The translations under genes were made by a program, and so were the position numbers. The notes under the pieces are model-generated. The model saw only the letters and a list, made by a program, of their open reading frames with translations, had not been told where the DNA came from and searched no databases. From CAZAQS01 sp964486825 (lineage in GTDB: Bacteria > Chloroflexota > Anaerolineae > Anaerolineales > UBA4823), in contig CAZAQS010000270.1 in the NCBI GenBank assembly GCA_964486825.1, positions 1 to 6,318 on the forward strand: a stretch of DNA of 6,318 nt, written 5' to 3'. Below are positions 1 to 6,306 of this stretch, in pieces; the stretch's first letter is position 1, and every line of letters begins with the position of its first letter.

Positions 1-471
1 CGTCAGGAGATCGCGATCCCCGGTCCTGACGAGCAGTATCCGGATGAGGAGTACATGCCGGTAGCTGCCAACCCACGGTTAGATGTCGAAAACATCGTTG
101 GGGTAAAAGTAGGAGAAGATGAACGCTGGATCGATGTCGACTTATCCAGCCAGACGGTGCACGCTTATGAAGGAAAGGAATTGCAACGCTCCTTCCTGGT
201 TTCCACCGGCAAAGCCCGGACTCCAACGGTGACAGGCCAGTACCGCATCTACGTTAAATTTACAGCCACAGATATGAGAGGTCCCGGTTACCACCTGAGA
301 GATGTACCTTATACGATGTATTACCACAAAGGATACGGCTTACATGGCACCTACTGGCATAATAATTTCGGCACGCCTATGAGCAATGGATGCGTAAACT
401 TACGGACAGAAGATGCCCAATGGCTGTTTAATTTTGCTTCTGTAGGAACACTTGTTAATGTGCATCATTAA
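1..471 (+). CDS. L,D-transpeptidase, YkuD catalytic domain (5' end outside window)
   Basis: The reading frame is open from base 1, so the gene begins upstream and only the last 156 codons are present. The ATG at 55 lies inside this open frame, and a GAGGAG only 3 bases before it is too close to be a convincing ribosome site, so I do not take it as the start. From about base 121 the protein reads as a YkuD domain. The catalytic signature is present: a His (bases 343-345) in LHGTYW, then SNGCVN with the nucleophilic Cys at 391-393. Enzymes of this family cut a tetrapeptide stem and form 3-3 peptidoglycan cross-links, or attach proteins to the wall, outside the membrane. The signature has Asn where many YkuD proteins have Arg (GC-x-R); GC-x-N is a known variant. 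Any signal peptide, LysM or other wall-binding domain would be in the missing part. Family assignment is firm; the physiological role is inferred. Confidence 0.93.
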   Translation, partial: RQEIAIPGPDEQYPDEEYMPVAANPRLDVENIVGVKVGEDERWIDVDLSSQTVHAYEGKELQRSFLVSTGKARTPTVTGQYRIYVKFTATDMRGPGYHLRDVPYTMYYHKGYGLHGTYWHNNFGTPMSNGCVNLRTEDAQWLFNFASVGTLVNVHH

Positions 472-526
472 TAACAGCTAGCTCAGGCATCCAGTAGCAA
501 AGCATGCTTTATAGGTTAGTTTTATG

Positions 527-532
527 AGGAGG
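527..532 (+). promoter_or_regulatory. Shine-Dalgarno site that decides the start of the BON protein
   Basis: AGGAGG lies 6 bases before the ATG at 539. A longer in-frame start exists at 524, but that ATG directly abuts the AGGAGG and has no site of its own, so the SD would sit inside the coding region. The ATG at 539 is therefore the better start. Confidence 0.85.
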
Positions 533-538
533 CAAATT

Positions 539-2014
539 ATGGATAGATACAATTCACCTAGAAGAAATTGGAGGCGGTTCGAAGACGAGCAACGCCGCCG
601 CTGGCGAGAGCGCGAATACGATGATGAGTTTGGCCCGGGAGGTTGGCGAGATTGGGTCAGCGAAGACCAACCCTATGAGCGAGGCTATCGCTACGTTTAC
701 GGGCGAGGCGGCATGGGAAGCCCGGCCTGGGGTGGCTACCGTGATGAGGAAGAAATGGAATACGAGGGTGGGGCCTATGTCCCCGGACCGTATACCGGCC
801 TCGGGCCACGCGGGTATCGCCGCTCGGATGACGATATCTTCAGCGATATATGCAGCAGGTTGACAGACCACGGGGATATCGATGCCAGAGAGATCGAAGT
901 GGAAGTAGACGACGGTGAGGTCACCTTAACCGGAACGGTAGATAGCCGGCGCACCAAGTTCATGGTTGAAGACACGATCGATAGTGTGCCTGGTGTGAAC
1001 GAAATCAACAACCGGCTGAGCGTGCGCCGCCCAGCCCCTGGAGAGGGCAATTTACGCGATTGGTCCCGTCAGCCCAGGAGAATGGCAGATAGATGGCGAA
1101 GGAGAGATGAGCCCGGTCGTTTTCGTGAGGAATCACAGTTTGGAGAGCGCTATGGGGAAGACTACGGCTTCGGGCGCGAAGGCGAGCGCATCGAACCGGA
1201 GAGCGGTCGTTATGAAGGTACAGAATTTATAGGTCGCTACGACGAGCCCGAGTACACAGAACTAAATCGCCCTGGCGCCTATACAGGCATCGGGCCGCGC
1301 GGTTACCGCCGTTCCGATGATCGTATCTTCGAAGAGGTATGCGAAAGTCTTTCTCGTCACGGCGCCATTGACGCCAGCGATATCGAGGTTGAAGTCCAGG
1401 ATAGTGAGGTGTTCCTGAGGGGCACGGTTGGCGACCGGCGTAGCAAGCGCCTTGCTGAGGATCTGGCAGAATCCACTAGCGGAGTAAAAGACGTCCATAA
1501 TGAGCTACGCATCAGCCATTCTCGCTTCTCCGATAGTGAGACGCGAGAATGGTCACGCCAGGTAGCCAGGGGACAATCCGTGGTTGGAGCAGAAGGCGGA
1601 ACAATTGGCGAGATCGTCGAAGTCAGAGACCATGATTTGCATGTGAGCCGGCCCAATCTATCCGATATTTATATCCCCAAGGACCGCATAAAAGCTATAT
1701 CCGGAGACCGGGTGGTATTGACTATCGCTCACCGCCATCTAGACGAGCAAAACTTTACCGTCTCAGACCAGTCGCGGCAAATCGGAAGAGCCAATTACGT
1801 GGTTGGATCCGAAGGGGATATGATCGGCCAGGTGGTCGAAATGCGCGAAAACGATATGCTGGTAAGGCGCTCCAATTTGCCGGATATCTATATCCCCAGG
1901 GATAATATCAAAGCGATCTCCGGAGACCGGATCGTGTTAAATGTCCCTCACCGTGAGATCCAACACCAGAACTGGAGAGAATCTGAAAGCCAGGAGACCG
2001 GGAAACGAGAGTAA
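539..2014 (+). CDS. Soluble double-BON, double-DUF2171 (PRC-barrel-like) protein
   Basis: A 491-residue protein with four recognisable units. Residues 1-80 are a low-complexity head rich in Arg, Glu, Asp, Tyr and Gly. BON unit 1 is about residues 83-164 and BON unit 2 about 246-327; each opens with a Y-T-G-x-GPRGYRRSDD box and contains the IEVEV-x-D-x-E-V-x-L-x-GTV strand pair typical of BON. They are joined by a charged, Tyr/Gly-rich linker. Two DUF2171-like units follow (about 347-406 and 420-479), each with VVG-x-EG, a NL-x-DIYIP box and IKAISGDR. BON domains are known in stress and envelope proteins such as OsmY and are thought to bind lipid or protein surfaces. Here no signal peptide or membrane helix is visible, so a cytoplasmic location is inferred. 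The gene stands alone: 67 bases after the transpeptidase and followed by a hairpin. Function is unknown; a role in stress or envelope association is only a guess. Confidence 0.9.
   Translation: MDRYNSPRRNWRRFEDEQRRRWREREYDDEFGPGGWRDWVSEDQPYERGYRYVYGRGGMGSPAWGGYRDEEEMEYEGGAYVPGPYTGLGPRGYRRSDDDIFSDICSRLTDHGDIDAREIEVEVDDGEVTLTGTVDSRRTKFMVEDTIDSVPGVNEINNRLSVRRPAPGEGNLRDWSRQPRRMADRWRRRDEPGRFREESQFGERYGEDYGFGREGERIEPESGRYEGTEFIGRYDEPEYTELNRPGAYTGIGPRGYRRSDDRIFEEVCESLSRHGAIDASDIEVEVQDSEVFLRGTVGDRRSKRLAEDLAESTSGVKDVHNELRISHSRFSDSETREWSRQVARGQSVVGAEGGTIGEIVEVRDHDLHVSRPNLSDIYIPKDRIKAISGDRVVLTIAHRHLDEQNFTVSDQSRQIGRANYVVGSEGDMIGQVVEMRENDMLVRRSNLPDIYIPRDNIKAISGDRIVLNVPHREIQHQNWRESESQETGKRE
785..1519 (+). 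repeat. Internal duplication of the BON unit (785-1030 and 1274-1519)
   Basis: The two units of about 82 codons align without gaps and share roughly 45 identical residues by eye. The opening GPRGYRRSDD box is identical. Third-position differences are many, so this is an old duplication rather than a recent DNA repeat. The spacer between the copies (about 1031-1273) is charged low-complexity coding sequence. Confidence 0.85.
1577..1975 (+). repeat. Internal duplication of the DUF2171-like unit (1577-1756 and 1796-1975)
   Basis: Two 60-codon units align without gaps with about 35 identical residues by eye. The NL-x-DIYIP and IKAISGDR segments are almost unchanged. The copies are separated by only 13 codons, so this is a near-tandem arrangement. 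It is independent of the BON duplication upstream, because the order is BON, BON, DUF2171, DUF2171 rather than an alternating one. Confidence 0.85.
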
Positions 2015-2034
2015 TTTGGGTCCCAGTAAATGTT

Positions 2035-2060
2035 GCCGGCAGGTGTAACAGCCTGCCGGC
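2035..2060 (+). terminator. Strong hairpin after the BON gene, possible terminator
   Basis: GCCGGCAGG (2035-2043) pairs perfectly with CCTGCCGGC (2052-2060) around an 8-base loop, starting 20 bases after the stop codon at 2012-2014. The position suits a transcription end for the BON gene. No T run follows (TATTGCAG comes next), so it is not a classic intrinsic terminator. It could instead protect the 3' end of the mRNA. Confidence 0.45.
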
Positions 2061-2103
2061 TATTGCAGATTAAGAGGAAAAAGCGGGAAAAGCGTGGCTG
2101 TAC

Positions 2104-2132
2104 TTAAAGCAGTTTGGAAATGGAGGTAAAAT
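2104..2132 (+). promoter_or_regulatory. Weak promoter candidate before the glycosidase gene
   Basis: TAAAAT (2127-2132) is one mismatch from the TATAAT box. With a 17-base spacer the -35 position holds TTAAAG (2104-2109), which matches TTGACA at only three of six bases. Its place, after the hairpin at 2035-2060 and about 40 bases before the ATG at 2173, is what makes it plausible. The sequence match alone would not be convincing. Confidence 0.22.
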
Positions 2133-2172
2133 AGCCCTTAAGATTAAGAAAACCTGGAGAGACGCCTCGTAA

Positions 2173-3528
2173 ATGGACGAGAAACAGAATAGCAGGAAAC
2201 GGTTATCCTTATTGGTCTTAGGAAGCGCGATCGGGTCTGTAGCAGGCTATTATTCTTACAACTTTTTACGCTATTTTCGAAAAGTGATGGACCAACCCCG
2301 GCTGCTATCCAGGGCCAGCTTCACCCCCCTGGAGGACCCGGTAACGGTTGAAGCCAGGGCTATGCAGATTGCCATCGATAACCTGCGAGGGGGATTAGAG
2401 CTACGCCTCCTGGCTGATGGAAGCCAAAAATTGGTTTTGAACGCCGGCCCGCGCAATTTTCGTGAACCGTGGGCCAGGGATTTTGGATTTGCCAGTTACG
2501 GGTTGATGGCATTGGGAGAGACCCGGGCAATCCGAGAGAACCTGGAAGTATTTTTCATGAACCAGCTTCCCGATGGGCAGCTTCCGATCAAGGTGCATTC
2601 CACGAACGTGCCCGCCCGCTACCTGCATTCTCTCCTGAAACGCGAACAGCCTATCTACACCCCGTTGCGTCCCAGGTATTTCAGCGGCCATAATACGATC
2701 TCGTTGGACGGTAATCCCTTGCTGGTCATCGCGGCGGTTGAGTATATCCGCAACTGTGACGATCAAGAATTCAAGGATTCCTACTGGGAGCAAATCAAAC
2801 AAGGCGCTTTGTGGCTTGAAAAACACGCCCTGACAGAAGACGGGCTCCTGCACCAGGGTCCTTACTCCGACTGGGCAGACTCGATCGCCCGCCATGGCCG
2901 GGTGCTTTATACAAACGTTTTGTATTGGAAAGCATTGCACGAGCTTTCCATGGTAGCCGAGCAGTTTGGTGAATTACAGGAGGCGGATGTTTTCCGGGCA
3001 AAGGCTAGCCAGGTGAAGTCTGCCATCAACGATTATTTTTGGCGCCCGGAGCTGGGGTATTTCGTAACCAGCCAGGATTTTGCCAACCTCAGCAGCAGTG
3101 GCAACTTGCTGGCGGTGGCCTGGGACCTGGCAACGCCCGAGCAAGGCCAGGCGATTTTGGACGCCATGCATAAGTTTGGCATGGCTAACCCGGTCCCAAC
3201 CCGGCCGGTGCATTCCCCCTATCCCAAGCGGTATATCGCTATTGAGAACCGCCTGGGAGGGATCGGCTACTACCATACAGATGCGGCCTGGATTTGGTTG
3301 GGAGCCTGGCACGTCATCGCAGCCCATCACATGGGGCGAATTGAAGAAGCCAGGGATTTATTGGACCGCATGGCAAGAGTAATTGTCAGGGATGGAGAGG
3401 TGCACGAGGTCTACGCCCCGAGCGGGCGATATATATCGACCCTATTATATACCTCAGAAGCGCCGCTTACCTGGAGCGCGGGGATGTTCGTTTATGCATG
3501 CAGCCTGAACGATGTACAACCTGCTTGA
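2173..3528 (+). CDS. N-terminally membrane-anchored (alpha/alpha)6-barrel glycosidase, GH100 / amylo-1,6-glucosidase-like
   Basis: A 451-residue protein. Residues 1-10 are Lys/Arg-rich, about 11-33 are hydrophobic, and RYFRK follows: a signal anchor or uncleaved signal sequence. The rest reads as a six-hairpin glycosidase. WARDF (100-104) starts a helix resembling the RDF segment of neutral/alkaline invertases. YSDWADS (231-237) offers D233 or D236 as general acid. LATPEQ (319-324), RLGGIGYYH (360-368) with AWIWLGAWHV, and SEAPLTWSAG (428-437) with E429 as possible base all recall GH100 invertase landmarks. Automatic annotation may instead call it amylo-alpha-1,6-glucosidase or glycogen debranching enzyme. 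The true substrate cannot be read from sequence; sucrose, a glucoside or a glycolipid headgroup are all possible. The ATG directly follows an in-frame stop (TAA at 2170-2172), which fixes the upstream limit. The nearest ribosome site, GGAG at 2156-2159, is 13 bases away and therefore weak. Probably co-transcribed with the GT4 gene 47 bases downstream. Confidence 0.82.
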   Translation: MDEKQNSRKRLSLLVLGSAIGSVAGYYSYNFLRYFRKVMDQPRLLSRASFTPLEDPVTVEARAMQIAIDNLRGGLELRLLADGSQKLVLNAGPRNFREPWARDFGFASYGLMALGETRAIRENLEVFFMNQLPDGQLPIKVHSTNVPARYLHSLLKREQPIYTPLRPRYFSGHNTISLDGNPLLVIAAVEYIRNCDDQEFKDSYWEQIKQGALWLEKHALTEDGLLHQGPYSDWADSIARHGRVLYTNVLYWKALHELSMVAEQFGELQEADVFRAKASQVKSAINDYFWRPELGYFVTSQDFANLSSSGNLLAVAWDLATPEQGQAILDAMHKFGMANPVPTRPVHSPYPKRYIAIENRLGGIGYYHTDAAWIWLGAWHVIAAHHMGRIEEARDLLDRMARVIVRDGEVHEVYAPSGRYISTLLYTSEAPLTWSAGMFVYACSLNDVQPA

Positions 3529-3561
3529 CCCACAGAGCGGGATTAGAAGGGTAAATTTATC

Positions 3562-3567
3562 GGGGGT
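3562..3567 (+). promoter_or_regulatory. Ribosome binding site of the GT4 gene
   Basis: GGGGGT lies 8 bases before the ATG at 3576, a purine-rich, imperfect Shine-Dalgarno site. It supports this start, which also gives the expected family N-terminus (MHIAHFSNTYRP). Confidence 0.6.
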
Positions 3568-3575
3568 AATCTAAG

Positions 3576-4799
3576 ATGCATATTGCACATTTTTCCAACA
3601 CCTATCGTCCCGTCATCAGCGGAGTCGTCCGCTCTGTGAGCAGCTTTCGTACGGCCCTGACCGAACTTGGGCATAACGTGTTCGTATTTGCCCAGCATAG
3701 TAATGATTATGAGGATGAAGAAGCCTTCATATTTCGCTACCCTGCCATCAATATACCGATGACAGGGGACGCTCCAGCTGCCATCCCAATCTCCCCCTGC
3801 ATCGATCAACTCCTGCCAGCCCTCAAGCTGGATGTTATACACGCTCACCACCCGATCCTGGTGGGCCAGGTAGCAGCCAATAAAGCTGCTGAGCTGGATT
3901 TACCCTTAGTCTTCACTTTCCACAGCCAATATTCTGTCTATACGCAATATTTTCCCATCAGCCAGGAAGCCATACAGGATTTCCTGAAAGATACGGTTGA
4001 AAACTATGTCCGCGACTATCTGAAGAAATGCCACCATATCATCGTGCCTTCCATCAGCATGCGTGAAATCCTGGTTGAATCTTATGGAGTTGAAAACCAG
4101 ATCAGCGTCATCCCAACCGGGATAGATTTGAAGCCGTACCGCGAGGCTGATGGCGAGACGGTGCGCCACCGTCATGGGTGGGAGAATGACATCGTCCTGA
4201 TCTCGGCCGGGCGATTGGCGCCAGAGAAGAATTGGGAAACGTTGGTCAAGGCCGTAGCGCGCGTGATCCCCCGCCATCCACAGCTCCGCCTGGTCCTGGT
4301 GGGAGATGGGTCTGAACGGGAGACGCTGGGTAAGCTTGCCAAAACCCTGGGGATCGAAAAGAGAGTCGAGTTCACCGGAAAGATACCCTTTGAGGAAGTA
4401 CCAAATTACTTTAAAGCCGCCGACTTGTTCGGGTTTGCATCCGTCACCGAGACCCAGGGTCTGGTGACAATGGAAGCCATGGCATGCGGACTACCCGTGG
4501 TAGCCGTCAACGCGACCGGCACCCGTGATGTTGTTACTCATGAGGTAGAAGGTTTGCTGGCAGAAAATAAGGTTGAAGACCTGGCAGAAGCGATCGCTAG
4601 AATGCTGTCAGAAGATGGCATCCTGGAACGATACCTGGAAGCCGCGCTTGAGAAAGCGGCTGAATTCGATATCCTCAAACAAGCCAACCGGCTGGTCGAA
4701 GTTTACCAACAAGCCATACAAGACAAACGGGATGATCGTTTCGTTTCTATATCCAGGCAAAAACCGCTGCACGGCAGCTCTGCGCCACAGCGCGGTTGA
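3576..4799 (+). CDS. GT4-family glycosyltransferase, diacylglycerol-glucosyltransferase-like
   Basis: A 407-residue GT-B fold enzyme. The N-terminal acceptor domain begins MHIAHFSNTYRP with the glycine loop SGVVRSV (15-21) and contains VIHAHHP (87-93). The C-terminal donor domain has the GRLAPEKN loop (212-219, R213 and K218 placed to bind the nucleotide diphosphate), GDGSE (243-247), and the retaining GT4 E-x7-E motif E292 to E300 within ETQGLVTMEAMA. A retaining transferase using a nucleotide sugar at the cytoplasmic membrane face is expected. The N-terminal loop, the HHP element and the ETQGLV form resemble monoglucosyl-diacylglycerol synthases (alpha-glucosyl to diacylglycerol), but related GT4 enzymes use other lipid or sugar acceptors, so the acceptor is not certain. 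The last 25 or so residues are a polar tail beyond the fold. Length is normal for the family. It follows the glycosidase gene by 47 bases, suggesting a shared transcript and perhaps opposed roles on one glycoside. Confidence 0.88.
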   Translation: MHIAHFSNTYRPVISGVVRSVSSFRTALTELGHNVFVFAQHSNDYEDEEAFIFRYPAINIPMTGDAPAAIPISPCIDQLLPALKLDVIHAHHPILVGQVAANKAAELDLPLVFTFHSQYSVYTQYFPISQEAIQDFLKDTVENYVRDYLKKCHHIIVPSISMREILVESYGVENQISVIPTGIDLKPYREADGETVRHRHGWENDIVLISAGRLAPEKNWETLVKAVARVIPRHPQLRLVLVGDGSERETLGKLAKTLGIEKRVEFTGKIPFEEVPNYFKAADLFGFASVTETQGLVTMEAMACGLPVVAVNATGTRDVVTHEVEGLLAENKVEDLAEAIARMLSEDGILERYLEAALEKAAEFDILKQANRLVEVYQQAIQDKRDDRFVSISRQKPLHGSSAPQRG

Positions 4800-4816
4800 A
4801 ATCGCTTGGGAGTCAG

Positions 4817-5116
4817 CTATTTCCGAGAAGGCGGCTCTCGGAAAGGCCATGCCCTTCTACCGGCGCCCCATAGGATAGCCGCCAGGAGGACCAGCCCGAG
4901 CACCCCCAACATCCCCCACAACCAGCCTTCGAAAAAACCCGGGCCGGCTGGAAGCACGGCAGTAAGGAGCCCAATCATCTGCCCTGCCCAAACAATGCCA
5001 GCCAGGATCATCAAGACCGCTATTAAGCCCACAAAGATGCGGAACGGGCTGATCCTTTGGTCTATCTTTACCTGTGTCTCTTCCAGACTTTCATCTTCAC
5101 GATGATGTGGAGCCAT
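4817..5116 (-). CDS. Small two-helix membrane protein, function unknown
   Basis: A 99-residue protein that I do not recognise. Residues 1-25 are polar and charged, with acidic and histidine residues (HHREDESLEE). Two hydrophobic stretches follow, about 26-52 and 62-85, the second rich in Gly, Leu and Trp. The protein ends in a short basic tail (GRRAWPFREPPSRK). No signal cleavage site or catalytic motif is visible. The start is supported by AGAAGG (plus-strand 5121-5126) 4 bases upstream, with the overlapping AGGTGAT also matching the anti-SD. Only 14 bases separate it from the stop of the M50 protease gene, so translation of the two is probably coupled on one mRNA. A helper or substrate of the protease is possible but unproven. 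That it is a real gene is supported by spacing, ribosome site and a credible membrane profile. Confidence 0.72.
   Translation of the reverse strand: MAPHHREDESLEETQVKIDQRISPFRIFVGLIAVLMILAGIVWAGQMIGLLTAVLPAGPGFFEGWLWGMLGVLGLVLLAAILWGAGRRAWPFREPPSRK
4820..4844. terminator. Hairpin at the convergent gene junction, possible bidirectional terminator
   Basis: TTTCCGAGA (4820-4828) pairs perfectly with TCTCGGAAA (4836-4844) around a 7-base loop. On the plus strand it starts 21 bases after the GT4 stop. On the minus strand it encodes the last codons of the small membrane protein, with the stop codon (4817-4819) immediately after the stem. The A/T-rich base of the stem gives a short run of three U at each side but no long U tract, so termination is plausible rather than certain. 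Confidence 0.45.
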
Positions 5117-5130
5117 ATCACCTTCTAACC

Positions 5131-6306
5131 CTAAGCAATATCTGATTGCAGTTTCAGCCAGCGCTGGATATCACGCCTACGCAAGACCCCTACCAGGTTT
5201 CCATCCTCAACGACAGGTAGCTGGTAGGCCCCGGTACGCGTTAGCTTGTTGAGCGCGTCTGAAGCTTCATCCAGTGGAGCCACCAGTGGCAATTCATGTG
5301 ATGGAGACATCACTTCCCGGACTCGAGTAGTAGACCAGTTTTCCTTCCGGACTTTACGGGCATCTTCTAATTGCACCATTCCCACCAGGCGACCTGCGCT
5401 GACAACCGGAATCGCCTGCTCATCCCTTTCGATGAGATACGAATGGACCAATTCATCAAGCCAATTATCGGGCTCTACGACCGGGGCGTCCGATCGCATG
5501 AGTCTTTCCACGGTCACGCCTGAAAGCATATCATCTACAATCACCTGGCGATAGCTTTGCATGGCGGCGTTGTTCAAAAACCAACCAATAAATGCCAACC
5601 ACAACCCCCCAACCAGGCCCGAGCCGAAAATAGGCACCTGGAAACCGAAAACCATTGCGGTGCCGGTAACGATGAAGGCCCAGGCAATGAACTGCCCAGA
5701 AATGGTTGCCATTCGTGTTGCCAGAAGCAAATTACGGGAGATCTTCCACAGGATCGAGCGCAAAACACGCCCACCATCTAAGGGAAAACCAGGCACCATA
5801 TTGAAGAGGGCCAGAAGGATATTGATGGGGCCTAACCAAAAGAACAGGGTTGCCATGGGAGACAAGGACTGTAGCCCTGAAGGTAAGGACGTGCCCGGCC
5901 CAAGCCCATTCATAGAAAGCGCGCCGAAAACCAAAAATAACACCCCTAAGACCAGGCTGGTAACCGGTCCAATGATGGCAATCAGGAATTCACTTCCAGG
6001 CGAGGGCGGCTCACGACCGATATCCGCTGCTCCTCCAAAAATGAACAAGGTGATCCGCCCCACAGGCAACCCTTTAGCTCTCGCCATCAACGAATGAGAG
6101 AGTTCATGTGCAAGTACAGAGGCAAAAAACAATAAGGAAGCCATCAAACCCAAAACAAGGTTCAAGCGCAAGCTCCAATCGGGATGCAGTCTTGGAAAAA
6201 CAACTCCTGCCAGGTTCCAGGTCACCAGTAAGAATATAAAGATCCAGCTAGGATCCACATAGATTTTGATCCCGAAGATCCGGGCAATTCGAAATCCACC
6301 ACGCAT
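5131..6306 (-). CDS. Site-2-protease-type intramembrane metalloprotease (M50) with C-terminal CBS pair
   Basis: A 391-residue zinc protease of the S2P/SpoIVFB group. About six membrane helices lie in residues 15-250. The zinc and catalytic motif HELSH (67-71, E68 catalytic) is in the second helix. The family GG box and conserved SPGSEF segment sit near 91-107. The second zinc-site motif, NMVPGFPLDGG (169-179, D177 ligand), follows. Two CBS domains occupy about 264-320 and 327-385 in the cytoplasm and usually bind adenine nucleotides to gate activity. Such proteases cut single-pass membrane proteins, often anti-sigma factors or transcription factors; the substrate here is unknown. I chose the ATG at 6306. 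A TTG directly before it (6307-6309) is an alternative, and the frame stays open to the window edge, so a longer N-terminus cannot be excluded, though RGGFRIARIFGI is a usual family beginning. No ribosome site is visible in the 12 available bases. It probably shares an mRNA with the small membrane protein. Confidence 0.93.
   Translation of the reverse strand: MRGGFRIARIFGIKIYVDPSWIFIFLLVTWNLAGVVFPRLHPDWSLRLNLVLGLMASLLFFASVLAHELSHSLMARAKGLPVGRITLFIFGGAADIGREPPSPGSEFLIAIIGPVTSLVLGVLFLVFGALSMNGLGPGTSLPSGLQSLSPMATLFFWLGPINILLALFNMVPGFPLDGGRVLRSILWKISRNLLLATRMATISGQFIAWAFIVTGTAMVFGFQVPIFGSGLVGGLWLAFIGWFLNNAAMQSYRQVIVDDMLSGVTVERLMRSDAPVVEPDNWLDELVHSYLIERDEQAIPVVSAGRLVGMVQLEDARKVRKENWSTTRVREVMSPSHELPLVAPLDEASDALNKLTRTGAYQLPVVEDGNLVGVLRRRDIQRWLKLQSDIA

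Noticed and set aside
55..471. The ATG at 55 as the true start of the L,D-transpeptidase.
   Set aside because: The frame is open to base 1 without a stop and the putative ribosome site is only 3 bases away. Such enzymes normally have an export signal, which is absent here, so the start is most likely outside the window.
475..488. The stretch ACAGCTAGCTCAG resembles part of the widely used synthetic J23100-series promoters.
   Set aside because: The flanking -35 start and -10 box do not match, and the surroundings are natural-looking intergenic sequence. A short chance match is the simplest reading, not an engineered promoter.
554..1656. Several minus-strand open frames opposite the BON gene, two of them similar to each other.
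   Set aside because: Their similarity is the mirror of the BON duplication on the plus strand. The Arg/Asp/Glu-rich coding strand naturally leaves few stops on the other strand.
2401..2940. A 179-codon open frame on the minus strand.
   Set aside because: It is antisense to the well-supported glycosidase gene and its translation looks like a shadow, with no recognisable family.
3906..4277. A 123-codon open frame on the minus strand.
   Set aside because: It is antisense to the GT4 gene, where the plus-strand frame carries all conserved motifs.
5561..6097. A 178-codon open frame on the plus strand.
   Set aside because: It lies wholly antisense to the M50 protease gene, whose motifs and membrane helices are unmistakable. 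Its own translation shows no domain, and no ribosome site supports it.
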